Below, in pieces: positions 53,700 through 63,700 of a stretch of 64,000 nt of DNA. The stretch covers positions 3,165,087-3,229,086 of the forward strand of contig OX442314.1 of assembly GCA_949358305.1 (NCBI GenBank), given 5' to 3'. Source of the DNA: Strigamia acuminata. Taxonomy: Eukaryota > Arthropoda > Chilopoda > Geophilomorpha > Linotaeniidae. The notes beneath the pieces are model-generated. The model did not search any database and had not been told where the DNA came from. It was given only the letters and a program-made list of their open reading frames with translations. Numbering within the stretch: position 1 is the first letter of the stretch; every line of letters begins with the position of its first letter. The translations under genes were made by a program, and so were the position numbers.

Positions 53700-55107
53700 G
53701 ACGATCGAGGCAAGTTCGAGGATGCGAATAACGGCCGACGAAATTAATTTGGGCAAGTCAGTGACGCCGGAAGAAAAGGAGATCGTACTGACGATGATTA
53801 ACGACGAATTTCGAGACTGTTTCGCAACGAATTTGGAGGAGGTCGGATGTTTTCCAGATCTCAAGATGGATATCGAAGTTACGACGACGAGGCCAACGAA
53901 TTTGCGGCGATACCAGTATTCAGCAGCGCAGCAAAAAGAGATTGACAAGATGGTCGCCGAGTTGGAAGGAGCAGGATTCGTGACGCGATCAAAGAGTCCA
54001 TTCAACAGTCCGATCGTGATGGTGCGCAAGAAAACCGGCGAATGGAGAATTTGTATTGATTTCAGATCGCTCAACGAAATAACGGTGAAGGAACACTTTC
54101 CGTGCCCCAGGATGGATGAGTTACTCGACGGGACGCACGAATGAAGAGTTTTCCTAGTGTTCGATTTGGCGTCGGGTTACTACCAGATCGAATTGACAGC
54201 TAAAGCGCAAGAGAAGACAGCATTTTCGACAATGAACGGCAAATATCAGTTTGTGCGGATGTGGTTTGGGTTGATAAACGCGCCGTTTGTTTTCAATCGA
54301 GTGATGGAGTTGGCGTTCGGACATTTGCCATACGAAGTACTGCGCAGATATATGGACGATCTTCTATCGGGTGCGAAAACGAACGCGGAGTTAATCGAGA
54401 AGATGAGGAAGATCTTAATCGAGGTGAGAAGATCGAAGCTTACATTGAAGTTGAGCAAATGCCACTTCCTCTGCGAGGAAGTACAGTTTCTCGGGTTACG
54501 ACTGACGAAGGACGGCCTACGACCAGGATTCGAGAAAACAAGCGCGATCAAGAATTTTGCGAAGCCAAAAGACGTACGAGGCATAAGGAGTTTTCTGGGA
54601 TTATGTGGATATTTCCGACGATTCATCGCAGGATATGCGACAAAAACGAGAGCGCTAACGAAATTGACTCGAAAGAACGAAACGTTTGTGTGGACAACTG
54701 AGTGTGAAGCAGCGTTTCAGGGGTTGATTGGAGAATTGATTGCGGAGCCAGTGTTGAAGATCTACGATAACACACGACTGTGCGAGGTGCATACGGACGC
54801 ATCACAAGACGGGATCGGGGCAGTATTAATGCAGCGAGGCGAAGGAAACGACCTGCATCCGATTATCTATGCGAGTAGAACAACGACCGAATGCGAGAAG
54901 CGATACCATTCAACGGAGCTCGAGTTAATGGCGGTAGTTTGGGCGGTGTTAAAATTTCGAATGTACTTATACGGCGCAGAATTCACGGTGGTGACAGATT
55001 GCGAAGCAGTACGATATGGGTTGAAGAAACGGGAGTTGACGCCACGAATCGGGAGATGGGTGTTGGCGCTTTCGGAATATAATTTCAAAGCAATACATCG
55101 ACCAGGA
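53700..55107 (+). pseudogene. Gypsy reverse transcriptase and RNase H, one stop, split by insertion
   Basis: The frame continues from Gag. RT motifs in order are FVTRSKSPFNSPIVMVRKK, WRICIDFRSLNEITVKEHFP, an in-frame TGA at 54142-54144, FDLASGYYQIEL, FGLINAPFVFNRVM, the catalytic YMDDLLSGA near 54351 and FLGLRLTKDGLRPG. RNase H follows with VHTDASQDGIGAVLMQ, YHSTELELMAVVWAV and VVTDCEAVRYGL. The CACTA-like element splits it after the IHRPG motif at 55107. The active-site residues survive, so the losses are the stop and the insertion. Confidence 0.9.
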
Positions 55108-56276
55108 CACTGGAAAAAAAATCAGATTTACTCACTTGTAAAGAATTGTAAATGTATAGGTAGATGGATTTTACAAGTTTGTAAATTAGATTTACAAACA
55201 ATTGAAAATAAGTCTTTTTTAAACATATTTACAATCTGGAAAGAGACCATTTCCGGGACTTTTTTTACAATAACTTTACAAACATTTTCAATTGTGTAAT
55301 TATAAAATTTCATAATATATTTCCAATGTATTTCCAATATATTTCCAATATATTTCCAATATATTTCCAATAAAAAAATCTACTACCCTCCATTTTGAAA
55401 AATTTAAATACATAAACTCAATTTTTTTTTTTAAACTGTTTGATTTTTTTTTCAAACACCATTCAACAATTAGTTTTCATTGATTTGATCACAATTTGCA
55501 TGTTTTATTAACAGTTTTATTTAAATTTATTTTAATCTTATAGTTTTCTTTTTTCTAACCTTGACCTCTGCTGGAATTGAACCTGGGACCCTTTGTTCTA
55601 AAGACCACTGCCCTATCCACTAGGCTAGTATGGCTTGTAATAGCTTTATGCATAACTTCCTATAAATAGTAACTTCTTTGTTAAATAATCTGTTTGAGAT
55701 TCATCGTATTAAAAATACAATCAATCTCACATTGATTACCGTCGATGAAACAATCTGACTCCTGGAGTCGGATTGTTTCATCGACGGTACGTTTCATCGA
55801 CACGAATTTTTCCGTCCCTGCGCCCTGATTGGCCCGATTTCATATTGTCCATGTCGGTTCGAAATTGGATCGTTTCATACATTATTTTCTCTTCTGAGTT
55901 CAAATTTGATACAATTTTATTGTTCCTGACTGTATTTTACCTTGTTCTTGTTACATTTCAGATATTTAAATGTTACATTTCAATTTCAGGTATTTTCTTG
56001 CTTTTACATTATTTTTACAATCATTGTGAAATGAAGTTTACAATACATTTCCATCCAAAAGAAAATTGATTGGAAACAACATTTCAAACAACAGATTTTC
56101 AACTAATTGAAAATATGACTTTTCATCTCTAGGATTTACTACACATTTTCAGAAGTTTGGAAATATACAAATATTTCCAACATATTTCCAGCAAATTTCC
56201 GCATCATAGTAAATTCAACTTTTCCATATAAATTTTCAACTTGGAAATGTTTGGAAATATGCTTTTTTTTCCAGTG
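55108..56276. mobile_element. CACTA-like (CMC) non-autonomous element, 1169 bp
   Basis: Termini CACTGGAAAAAAAA and TTTTTTTTCCAGTG are inverted copies, with a 3-bp duplication GGA (55105-55107 and 56277-56279). The CACTG ends and 3-bp target fit the CACTA/Mirage/Chapaev group. Subterminal TTTACAA and GGAAATAT motifs recur, and an 11-bp ATTTCCAATAT repeat is present five times (about 55318-55372). A tRNA-like sequence is included. No transposase is seen. The right part is shared with 2786-3268. Confidence 0.7.
55565..55634 (-). other. tRNA-like sequence (SINE-like head) inside the CACTA-like element
   Basis: On the minus strand the A box TAGCCTAGTGG (55627-55617) and B box GGTTCAATTCC (55582-55572) are well formed and correctly spaced. 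The acceptor and anticodon stems do not pair cleanly. It is probably a tRNA-derived SINE head or a tRNA pseudogene. Confidence 0.45.
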
Positions 56277-56279
56277 GGA

Positions 56280-57692
56280 TTACTCATGGGCCACGTCGAC
56301 GCCCTGAGTAGGAACGCGGAACCAGCAAGCGGCGAGGAAACGGAGATGGAACGACGGTTCAAAGTTAACCAAATTAAATTTACAGAAGGCGACTGGCTCG
56401 TGGCTGCGCAGGAAAGCGATCCCGAGTGTAAAGAGTTGAAGGACGCGTTGTTGGTAGAAGATAAAAGTTTATTGGACGAACGAATGCAGCACAAGATTCG
56501 AGGATACAAGATCAAGAAGGGACACGTTTACTTCGAGTTAACGGTAAACGGACGGCGAAGAGATGTGTTGTATTTGCCCAAGATGATGAGGAGACAGATC
56601 ACGAACGAAGTACATATTGGAAACGCGCATCCGGGGGTCGACGCAACGATTGAGGCGATTCGAAAGAGGTTTTGGTTCCCCAGGATGCGAAGTTACGTGA
56701 AAGCAGCCGTAGGAGCGTGTATCGAGTGTTTGATGAGGAAGGAACCAGGAGGAAAACGAGCCGGCGAGTTGAATATCGAGAGGCAAAGGGTGCCGTTCCA
56801 CACGGTTCACCCGGATCATGTGGGCCCCTTTCCAAAGAGCGGCATTGGATACCGACACATTTTGGTGGCAGTGTGCATATTTTCGAAATTGGTTTTTCTA
56901 ATGCCGGTAAAATCAACGAACGCAACAACTACGTGCAGAGAGATTCGGAAGTTAGGCGCACGAATGTGGATCCCGACGCGGATTATTACAGATCGAGGAA
57001 CGGCGTTTACCAACGCGTTGTTTGCAGAAATGTGCAAAGAATTCGAGATTCGACACGTGCTGACTTTGACGGAAAATCCGAGAGCGAACGGGCAAGTGGA
57101 AAGGATGAACCGAACGATAGTCCCGATGTTGGCGAGCCAAACAACGAAGAACGACGGGAGCGATTGGAGCAAAGGGATCGACAAGGTCGAAATCGCGATC
57201 AACTCAAGAGTCAACCAATCGACCAAGAAAACACCATTGGAGGTGTTGTACGGGTTCCAGCCGAGAACGATCATCGAGCCAAAATTAGCAGCGATAGTAG
57301 TTGAGGAAAACGATGAAGACGAGACGGAAATCGAGGACGTAAGAAACGAAGCGTACGAAACACTGACGGAAAACCAGATCAAGCAGAAAAAGGCGTTCGA
57401 TAGACATCGAGGACCAAACCGGACATACGAAGTCGGGGATATGGTCGTCGTACGAAGGAAAGCGATCGCAATACAAGGCAAAGCGGGGAAACTCAGTAAT
57501 CTGTATCGAGGACCATTGCGAGTAAGTCGGCGGATTTCGAGCACAGTGTACGAGATTACAAGTCTCGAGAACCCGCCTCGATACAAAACGACCGCACCAA
57601 TCGACCAGATGAAGAAATGGACATTCGAGGACGACGCGACATCAGGAGCCGAAGACGAATTAACAAGTGTCGGCGGGGACGCCGACATTTAG
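56280..57692 (+). pseudogene. Gypsy integrase, in frame with the RT part
   Basis: The zinc-binding region reads HIGNAHPGVDATIEAIRKRF and then ACIECLMRK. The core has HVGPFPKSG (first Asp just before), IITDRGTAFTNALF and RANGQVERMNRT, giving the DD35E set. A C-terminal region, YEVGDMVVVRRKAI to RYKTTAPIDQMKKW, follows and the frame ends at 57692. It has no stop of its own, but it cannot be made from the broken upstream frame. It inserts cDNA with a 4-bp duplication, in agreement with the ATAG target seen. Confidence 0.9.
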
Positions 57693-57705
57693 TCGGACAA
57701 CCGAG

Positions 57706-57960
57706 TGTGGAGTTTTTCGGGTGTAACGGGCAATAACGATCGCCAGGGGGCGGGCAGACACAAACGGAATATATCCGATAAGCGTTTTGGGGGTGAACAG
57801 CCAATTGGGGGCCGTTCTTTGTAATCAACCAATCAGGGTTGACCAGTGTGATATATAATCAGTTTGTTTTGTTTAATAAAATCACTTGAAGTTAACTAGA
57901 GCTTGTAGTTGTGTCTTGGTAATTTTGGGTCAGCTAGTCTCAGCTTTGAGATAGTTTACA
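57706..57960 (+). repeat. Gypsy 3' LTR (255 bp)
   Basis: It has the same length as the 5' LTR. Differences include GGGCAATAACG for GGGCGATAACG and ATATATCCGATAAGCG for ATATGTCCGATAAACG. Confidence 0.9.
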
Positions 57961-57964
57961 ATAG

Positions 57965-59059
57965 TTTACAAAAACCCACATCTATTAATAGTAAGGTCAA
58001 CTAGGGGTTCCAGGAAATCAACTGAGGTCAACTAGGGGTTCTAAGAAATCAACTGAGGTCAAACAACGACAATTTTTAGGCTAAAGTCAAAGTTCAACCA
58101 CCTTAAGCAATCAACAAACTCTTTCTATTTTAAAACCCTAGTTTTCATATGCATTGATAGAAAGGTAAAACAAGTAAATATAAAAAACAAAGTCAGAACA
58201 CCAGTTGAAATTCTACTAGGGAACAGAGATAGAGGTAGAGATTTGCAAAGGTTCAAAATTTAAATAATCGACTCTTTGCGAGTAAAAATTGACTTTTTGC
58301 GTGTAAAAATTGACTTTTTGCGTGTAAAAATTGACTTTTTGCGAGTAAAAATTGATTTTTTGCATTTTGTGTGCTTAAAAATAAATACGGAGTACATTTT
58401 TAGATTAAAAATTTCAGTTTGTCTCAAAAACTCATTTTGACACTTAATTTCATAATTCAGTCTCAAAAAGTTATGCATTCTACAAAGAAGTGTGGTATTT
58501 GCATCATCAAGGCAGAATTCAAGACTGTCAGACGGGAAGAAATGAGACGTCCTTGGTGCCAATAACAGCTGCTGCAGCAAAAGCTTGTGGACTAGGAGTA
58601 CTATGTATTCTATGCAAGATTTTATTTTAAAATGTTACATCCCGATTGTCTTACACTGGAGATTTACAATTGTCTTCAATCTTAGTAATGAGCTTAGGTT
58701 TCAATTAAAACAACATCCTTAGCAATGTGTGTTCTTGCATGAAACTGATGCTCTGTTTATTCTCCAAAGACAGATTAAGCCAGAGAAAATGTCAAATTTT
58801 CTTTCCAAGTTTTTTTTCTTTGTGTTTAGCACAAAGATGTCTTCAGTGGACAAAATAAATGTAAACGAGGAAGTACTACTGTCTGATATGTTTCATCTTG
58901 CAAGCAGAATTTTTTTTAGAAAGAATGTTTTTTCTTCTAAAATGGAAGTGAAAGGAATTCTGCCTCTCATGTGAATTCTGCCTCTCATGTGAAATTCTCA
59001 TGTTTATGAGTTTTTGACTTTCGATCTTATTCATATAAAAATTTAGAGTTTCGACCTTA
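57965..59059. repeat. Paralogue of 6258-8059 without the PIF-like insertion
   Basis: It is nearly identical to the sequence around 6265-6991 and 7680-8059. At 58682-58684 the TTA target of the PIF-like MITE is single, so this is the empty site. The tandem 21-bp array at about 58268-58360 is included. No gene is seen. Confidence 0.7.
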
Positions 59060-59140
59060 TTCATGAATCGGGGGTCGACCGACTCGAATCGGGGGTCCCC
59101 CGATTCATGAATAAGGCCGACTCGAATCGGGGGTCGACCA
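59060..59140. repeat. Unexpanded minisatellite seed with inverted flank
   Basis: Only about three units, all of the GAATC type, are present. They are flanked by the same arms as the expanded array at 8060. A CCCCCGATTCATGAATAAGG segment is inverted within it. Confidence 0.8.
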
Positions 59141-59697
59141 ACTCGGGATGGGATACTTGGGTCGAAATGAATAAGGTCGAAACAGGATTTCGACCTTATT
59201 CATTTCGACCCTAGTCATTTCTGTATGTCTAATTTTGACCTTCTTCATGAATAAGATCGAAACATCATTTTGACCTTAGTCATTTCGACCTTATTCATGA
59301 ATAAGATCGAAATAGGATTTCGACTTTAGTCATTTCGACCCTAGTCATTTCGGTGTATGTAATTTCGACCTTATTCATGAATAAGGTCAAAACTTTAAAT
59401 TTTTATATGAATAAGGTCGAAAGTCAAAAACTCAAAAACATGAGAATTTCACATGAGAATCTCGTGTCTTCTCTCGTTTTCTAATAACAATGTAAAAAAT
59501 GTTTTTTATTTTATCACTTGTTTTATATTTGCAGGAAACCAGAGCTTCTAGAAGAAACTATTTCATATTTTTCTCATTTATTTTATAAATAAGTAATAAA
59601 ATAACCTTATTTTAGCCTACATAAAGTTGTTTTTATTTTGATATTAATTTAATTTTTTTTTTGAACGTTAACTGGCAGTATAAAGTGTGTACACACT
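59141..59697. repeat. Spacer 4 (left half), cut at 59697
   Basis: It matches spacers 1-3 through the GTGTGTACACACT palindrome and then diverges. The right half is missing in the window, so the polymerase-bearing segment inserted or was joined here. Confidence 0.75.
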
Positions 59698-60326
59698 GTG
59701 TTGTAGTAAAAAGTAGGGGACTGGACCCCATAGGATCCCATGTTAAACTTCATTTCTACTCCACAACCGACATTTGAAATATATTTTGGCATTCGAATAT
59801 TTTAGCCGTAAAAGCGTCGGGCTAACCTAACCTAAGCTAACCTAACCTAATCTAACCTCTAACCTCTCGCGATGTAAAGGTAAAAGGTTAGCTGTAAAAG
59901 TGTCGAGCTAACCTAACCTAATCTAACCTAACCTCTTACCTCTTACGGTTAGGTTTAGGTTAGCCAGTGCAATCTACTATCAAAATCGGTAACCAAAAGT
60001 CCCAAATTTGGTCCGAGGGCCAAATGGTCAAAATGGCGGCCGTTTGGTTACGGGCTTGACCAGATGGTCGAATTTCATTAGGATAGGTCCAAAAAAATGG
60101 TTGTGTGTATGAACCGGTCAGGTGTCATGTTCCCAGGCAATGACTTAGATGGGTTTCAGGAGCATAAATAAAACGATGCTCACCCTTCAAATTTTTTTTT
60201 CACGAGTGAAGAGAGATTTAATTGCGTGACGTTATAAGGTTCCAAAACCGGTTCCAACTGGTTTTGAAGAGACTTTTCTAGAATGCTCCGTTTTGTGGTT
60301 CTTCGAAGCAAAATAGAAAAATCGAG
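59698..60326. other. Left flank of the polymerase segment with TAACC/TTAGG-like tracts
   Basis: CTAACCTAACCTAA-type tracts occur at about 59823-59866 and 59907-59936, with the opposite orientation at about 59939-59964. This resembles the degenerate TTAGG-like sequence common in insect intergenic DNA and is not a telomere array. HSE-like TTCTAGAA (60277-60284) and TTCTTCGAAGC (about 60299-60309) lie near the promoter. No ORF follows the leftward promoter. A terminal inverted repeat cannot be shown, because the other end is outside the window. Confidence 0.5.
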
Positions 60327-60604
60327 CGTGGAAACAGTAGCCCTTTCGATCGTAGGGAGGGGGAGCTACTGATTTATCACGGGGTTCGTTGCTCTTTATA
60401 TACTATTTTGAGCCGGAAGTAGGTGAAACAGGAAGTGAGTGGTAGCGAGTACCACTCACTTCCGGTTTGGAACATTCTAGAACATTTTAGAAGCTTCTTT
60501 TGTACGTCACACTTCCGGTTTAAAACAGTATATAAAGAGCAACGAACCCCATCATAAATCAGTTCCTCTCCCTCCTTACGATCGAAAGGGCTACTGTTTC
60601 CACG
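60327..60604. promoter_or_regulatory. Divergent, palindromic promoter with TATA, initiator and heat-shock elements
   Basis: Arms 60327-60419 and 60512-60604 are 93-bp imperfect inverted repeats. Each has TATATAAAGAGCAACGAACC and, 32 bases after the start of TATA, a TCAGT initiator (predicted start 60561 rightward, 60370 leftward). Between them lie a 14-bp hairpin (60431-60444 with 60450-60463), ACTTCCGG motifs and a run of alternating GAA/TTC pentamers at 60470-60497 (GAACATTCTAGAAC, then ATTTTAGAAGCTTC), which fits a heat-shock element. The rightward start precedes the polymerase ATG by about 145 bases. Confidence 0.65.
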
Positions 60605-60705
60605 CAAAAATTTCCAATTTTTTTTCCTTAAAAAAATTTTTCTTAAAACGAACCAGTTTGTTTCAATTTCGAAAATTTTTTTTTTTATATATAAAAAAGG
60701 ACATA

Positions 60706-63700
60706 ATGAATCAATTTAACATCAACCATTGCACGGCATTTTTGAAGAAGAAGAGAGAAGAAGGAAGTCTATCTAAAGACTTTAAACTGAATCACATTAG
60801 CCTGGATGCTCTTCAGAAGAAATGTGCCGAATTCGTAGACTATAAGAAGGTAGTGTCTAATCACTACGAACTGTTATCTTCTATTTTCGACGGCCATTCG
60901 CGAACATACTCCGTCGTGTTCGACGAAACACTTACTTCCATCGAAGACGTTATGACGTCAGCTGCCCGAAACATACAATTATTGGCGTCGGAAGTAGCCG
61001 CCGATATGCACTCGTGCAAATTAAGGGTTGTATTGATATGCAGGTATAGTCACTCAACGAAACCGAAGCCCTGTTACTTTACCTTGACGGCAGGGCCATA
61101 CGTCATGTTTGGGGACGCCATTGACGAGATCATCAGTTTGGCCACGACTCGCCTGGTCGAGAAGAACGTTGAATTTGAGGAGAAATATGACTATTTCAGC
61201 TTCGTAAACGTGGAGTCAATTAAAGTCGACGTGGACGTATTAAACCAGAAAGGCGCCCAAACCTCAACGATACCGATGATCGATTCGAGCGCGGGTCTGC
61301 CGTCCGATGTTCGAAATAAGAAGGCAGTATTGACCTTTGTGATGGACGTGCGTAAATCTTTCGTGTGGGCCGTGCTCGCAGCCTTACACCCTACGGCTAC
61401 TCATGCCGAACGCTTAACAAACTACACGAAGTACGAGCACGAATTAAACTTGCAAGGCTTAGAATTCCCGTTGTCTTTCAGAAACGTAGAAAAATTCCAA
61501 TCGCTGAATCCCGATATCGAAATAAATATTTATTTTAGCGTCGGCGATCGCGTGGTTAGATGCGTTAGCGTTCACAGAAACAGGAAACATCACGTTGATC
61601 TATTCTTCTACGGCAACAATCGCTACGGACTGCTGAGGAATGCAAAACGATTGCTGGGATATTTTCAGTGTTATTACTGCGATAACCAATTCAAGAGCTG
61701 CGCGGCTAGAGACAAACACCTGACGATATTTCACTCCGTTGCGGAAGAATCGTCTTATCGGGAACTGGACGAATGTCTGCGCAGAAAAAAGGCCGTCGTA
61801 AATGTCCAGAACTCGGACCAGAAAAGCTTCTTGTGGGCCGTGTTGTCTGCCTTGTATCCGGCGCCCGACCATGTTTGCAGAGCGGCTTATTACGAACAAT
61901 TTATGGACAAACTCGATCTCGAAGGGCTCGTTTTTCCCGTCGGTCCGAGAGAAGTCTTAATATTTGAACGAAAAAACACCGATCTCAATATTAACATTTT
62001 CGAGCTGGTGTCCAAGTCGCGGATCGTGCCGATCAAAGTCGATGTTCTCACAAAACGTTCGACAACGATAAACTTGCTCAAGATGCAAGACCATTATATG
62101 TGGATAAAAGATTTTTCTCGACTAATGAGCACGACTGATCATAACAAGCGACATTACTGTCCGAATTGCTGCAACGGCTATTCGAGCGCCACCGTACTCG
62201 CGAAACACAAACGATTCTGCGGGGAAAACGAAGCCTGCGACACCAAATGTCCGCAAGCTGGAACTGTCTGCACGTTTAAAGGCGAGAAGAAAAAATATCC
62301 TTTACCGTACGTTTGCTACGCCGATTTCGAGGCGTTTTTGGTGCCCGACGAGGAGAACGAACACACGTTGCATTCGGTCACCATTAATTCCCACGAGCCC
62401 TGCGGATACCTGTTTAAAATAGTTTGCACGGAGAACGAAGCTTTTTCCAGGCCGTTACGGCTGTACAGAGGGCCGAACGTCGTCGATCATTTTTTGCAAT
62501 CGTTGCGCGAGGAAATTAAAGCCGTGGTTCGTCATTTTTCCGAATTGGAAACGCGATTCGATCCCGAGACGATGACTCCGTTTCATTGGAACGCCTATAG
62601 GAATGCAACAACGTGTTTCTTATGCGGTGGCGTGTTCACCAAAGAAAAAGGCTGGACTAAAGTGTTGGATCACAACCATTTCACCGGTGAGTTTCGCGGG
62701 GCCGCGCACGCCAAATGTAACCTCAACTATCATTGGCGAAAATCCGTGCCTATAATTTTCCACAATGGAAAAAAGTACGATTTCCATCTGATATTGCCGC
62801 ATTTGACCTGCGAGTCAGAAAAAGTGACCATAATTGCCGAAAACACCGAACTGTACAATTCTTTCACGCTGAGAATCGATACCGGCGATGTTCCAGAAGT
62901 GCACCGTTACGTAACCCTGAAATTTATGGACTCGTTTCTTTTCCTTTCGAGCAGTTTAGCCAATTTGGCCAAAAGTTTAGACGAGTCGCAGTTCGTTGTC
63001 TTTCGAAGCGAGTTCAAGGGCGAGGCAATCGAGCTTCTGTTGAGAAAAGGAGTCTATCCTTACACGTACATGACCGACACGTCTAAATTTGAAGAAGATC
63101 AACTGCCGGCGATAGAAAAATTCGAAGACATAACCATAGATGACTACCATTACGCCCAGTTAGTGTGGAATAAATTCGGTCTTCAAAACTTGGGCGAATA
63201 TCACGATTTATATTTGAAGACCGACACGCTACTTTTGTCAGACATATTCGAACAATTTCGGAAAATGTGCTTGAAACATTATAAGCTTGACCCTTGTCAC
63301 TATATAACGTTTCCCAGTCTGACGTTTGACGCCGCGCTGCTCTTCAGCGATGTAAAGCTAGAGCTTATGTCCGACCCCGACATGTACGTGTTCATCGAAA
63401 GAGGCATAAGAGGCGGGGTTGCCACGATCAGCCAACGCTATGCCAAAGCTAACAATCCTCTCCTGGCATCGGGATATGACCCAGAGAAACCAGAGAGTTA
63501 CATCGTCTACCTCGATGCCAACTCCATGTACTCCTGGGCAATGAGCAAACCGCTGCCCGTCGGCAAGTTTGCTTTCGTTGAAAACTTGGCCGAATGGACG
63601 CAAGATCGTATTTTGACTATGAAAGAGGACGATGAGATGGGATGCATCTTGGAAGTGGATCTGGGATATCCTGCCGAACTGCATTCGTCCCACAACTGTC

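Larger units (their letters stand above)
51341..57960 (+). mobile_element. Gypsy retrotransposon, degenerate, with nested CACTA-like insertion
   Basis: LTRs of 255 bp at 51341-51595 and 57706-57960 (TGTGGAG...TTTACA) show about four differences. The target duplication is ATAG (51337-51340 and 57961-57964). After the LTR, TCAGAAGTGGGAT (51596-51608) is complementary to the 3' part of tRNA-Leu, offset by five bases from its end. Gag and Pol lie in one continuous frame from 51796 to 57692, broken by four stops and by the insertion 55108-56276. No env is seen. The element is dead. Confidence 0.92.

Noticed and set aside
52939-54074. Minus-strand ORFs across the Gypsy element (for example 53499-54074 and 56816-57688)
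   Set aside because: They are shadows of the well-supported + strand gag-pol frame.
55108-56276. hAT element because of the CA-start and TG-end
   Set aside because: The target duplication is 3 bp (GGA), not 8 bp, and the ends are CACTGG rather than the hAT type. CACTA-like fits better.
56280-57960. Envelope gene making the Gypsy element an errantivirus
   Set aside because: Only 13 bases separate the end of integrase (57692) from the 3' LTR (57706), so there is no room for env.
59823-59964. Telomere (TTAGG-like) repeat array
   Set aside because: The tracts are short, degenerate, occur in both orientations and lie inside the sequence, so they are ordinary interspersed TTAGG-like DNA.
60377-60607. 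76-codon minus-strand ORF over the divergent promoter
   Set aside because: It spans the inverted repeat and both TATA boxes, which explains its openness. No homology is seen.
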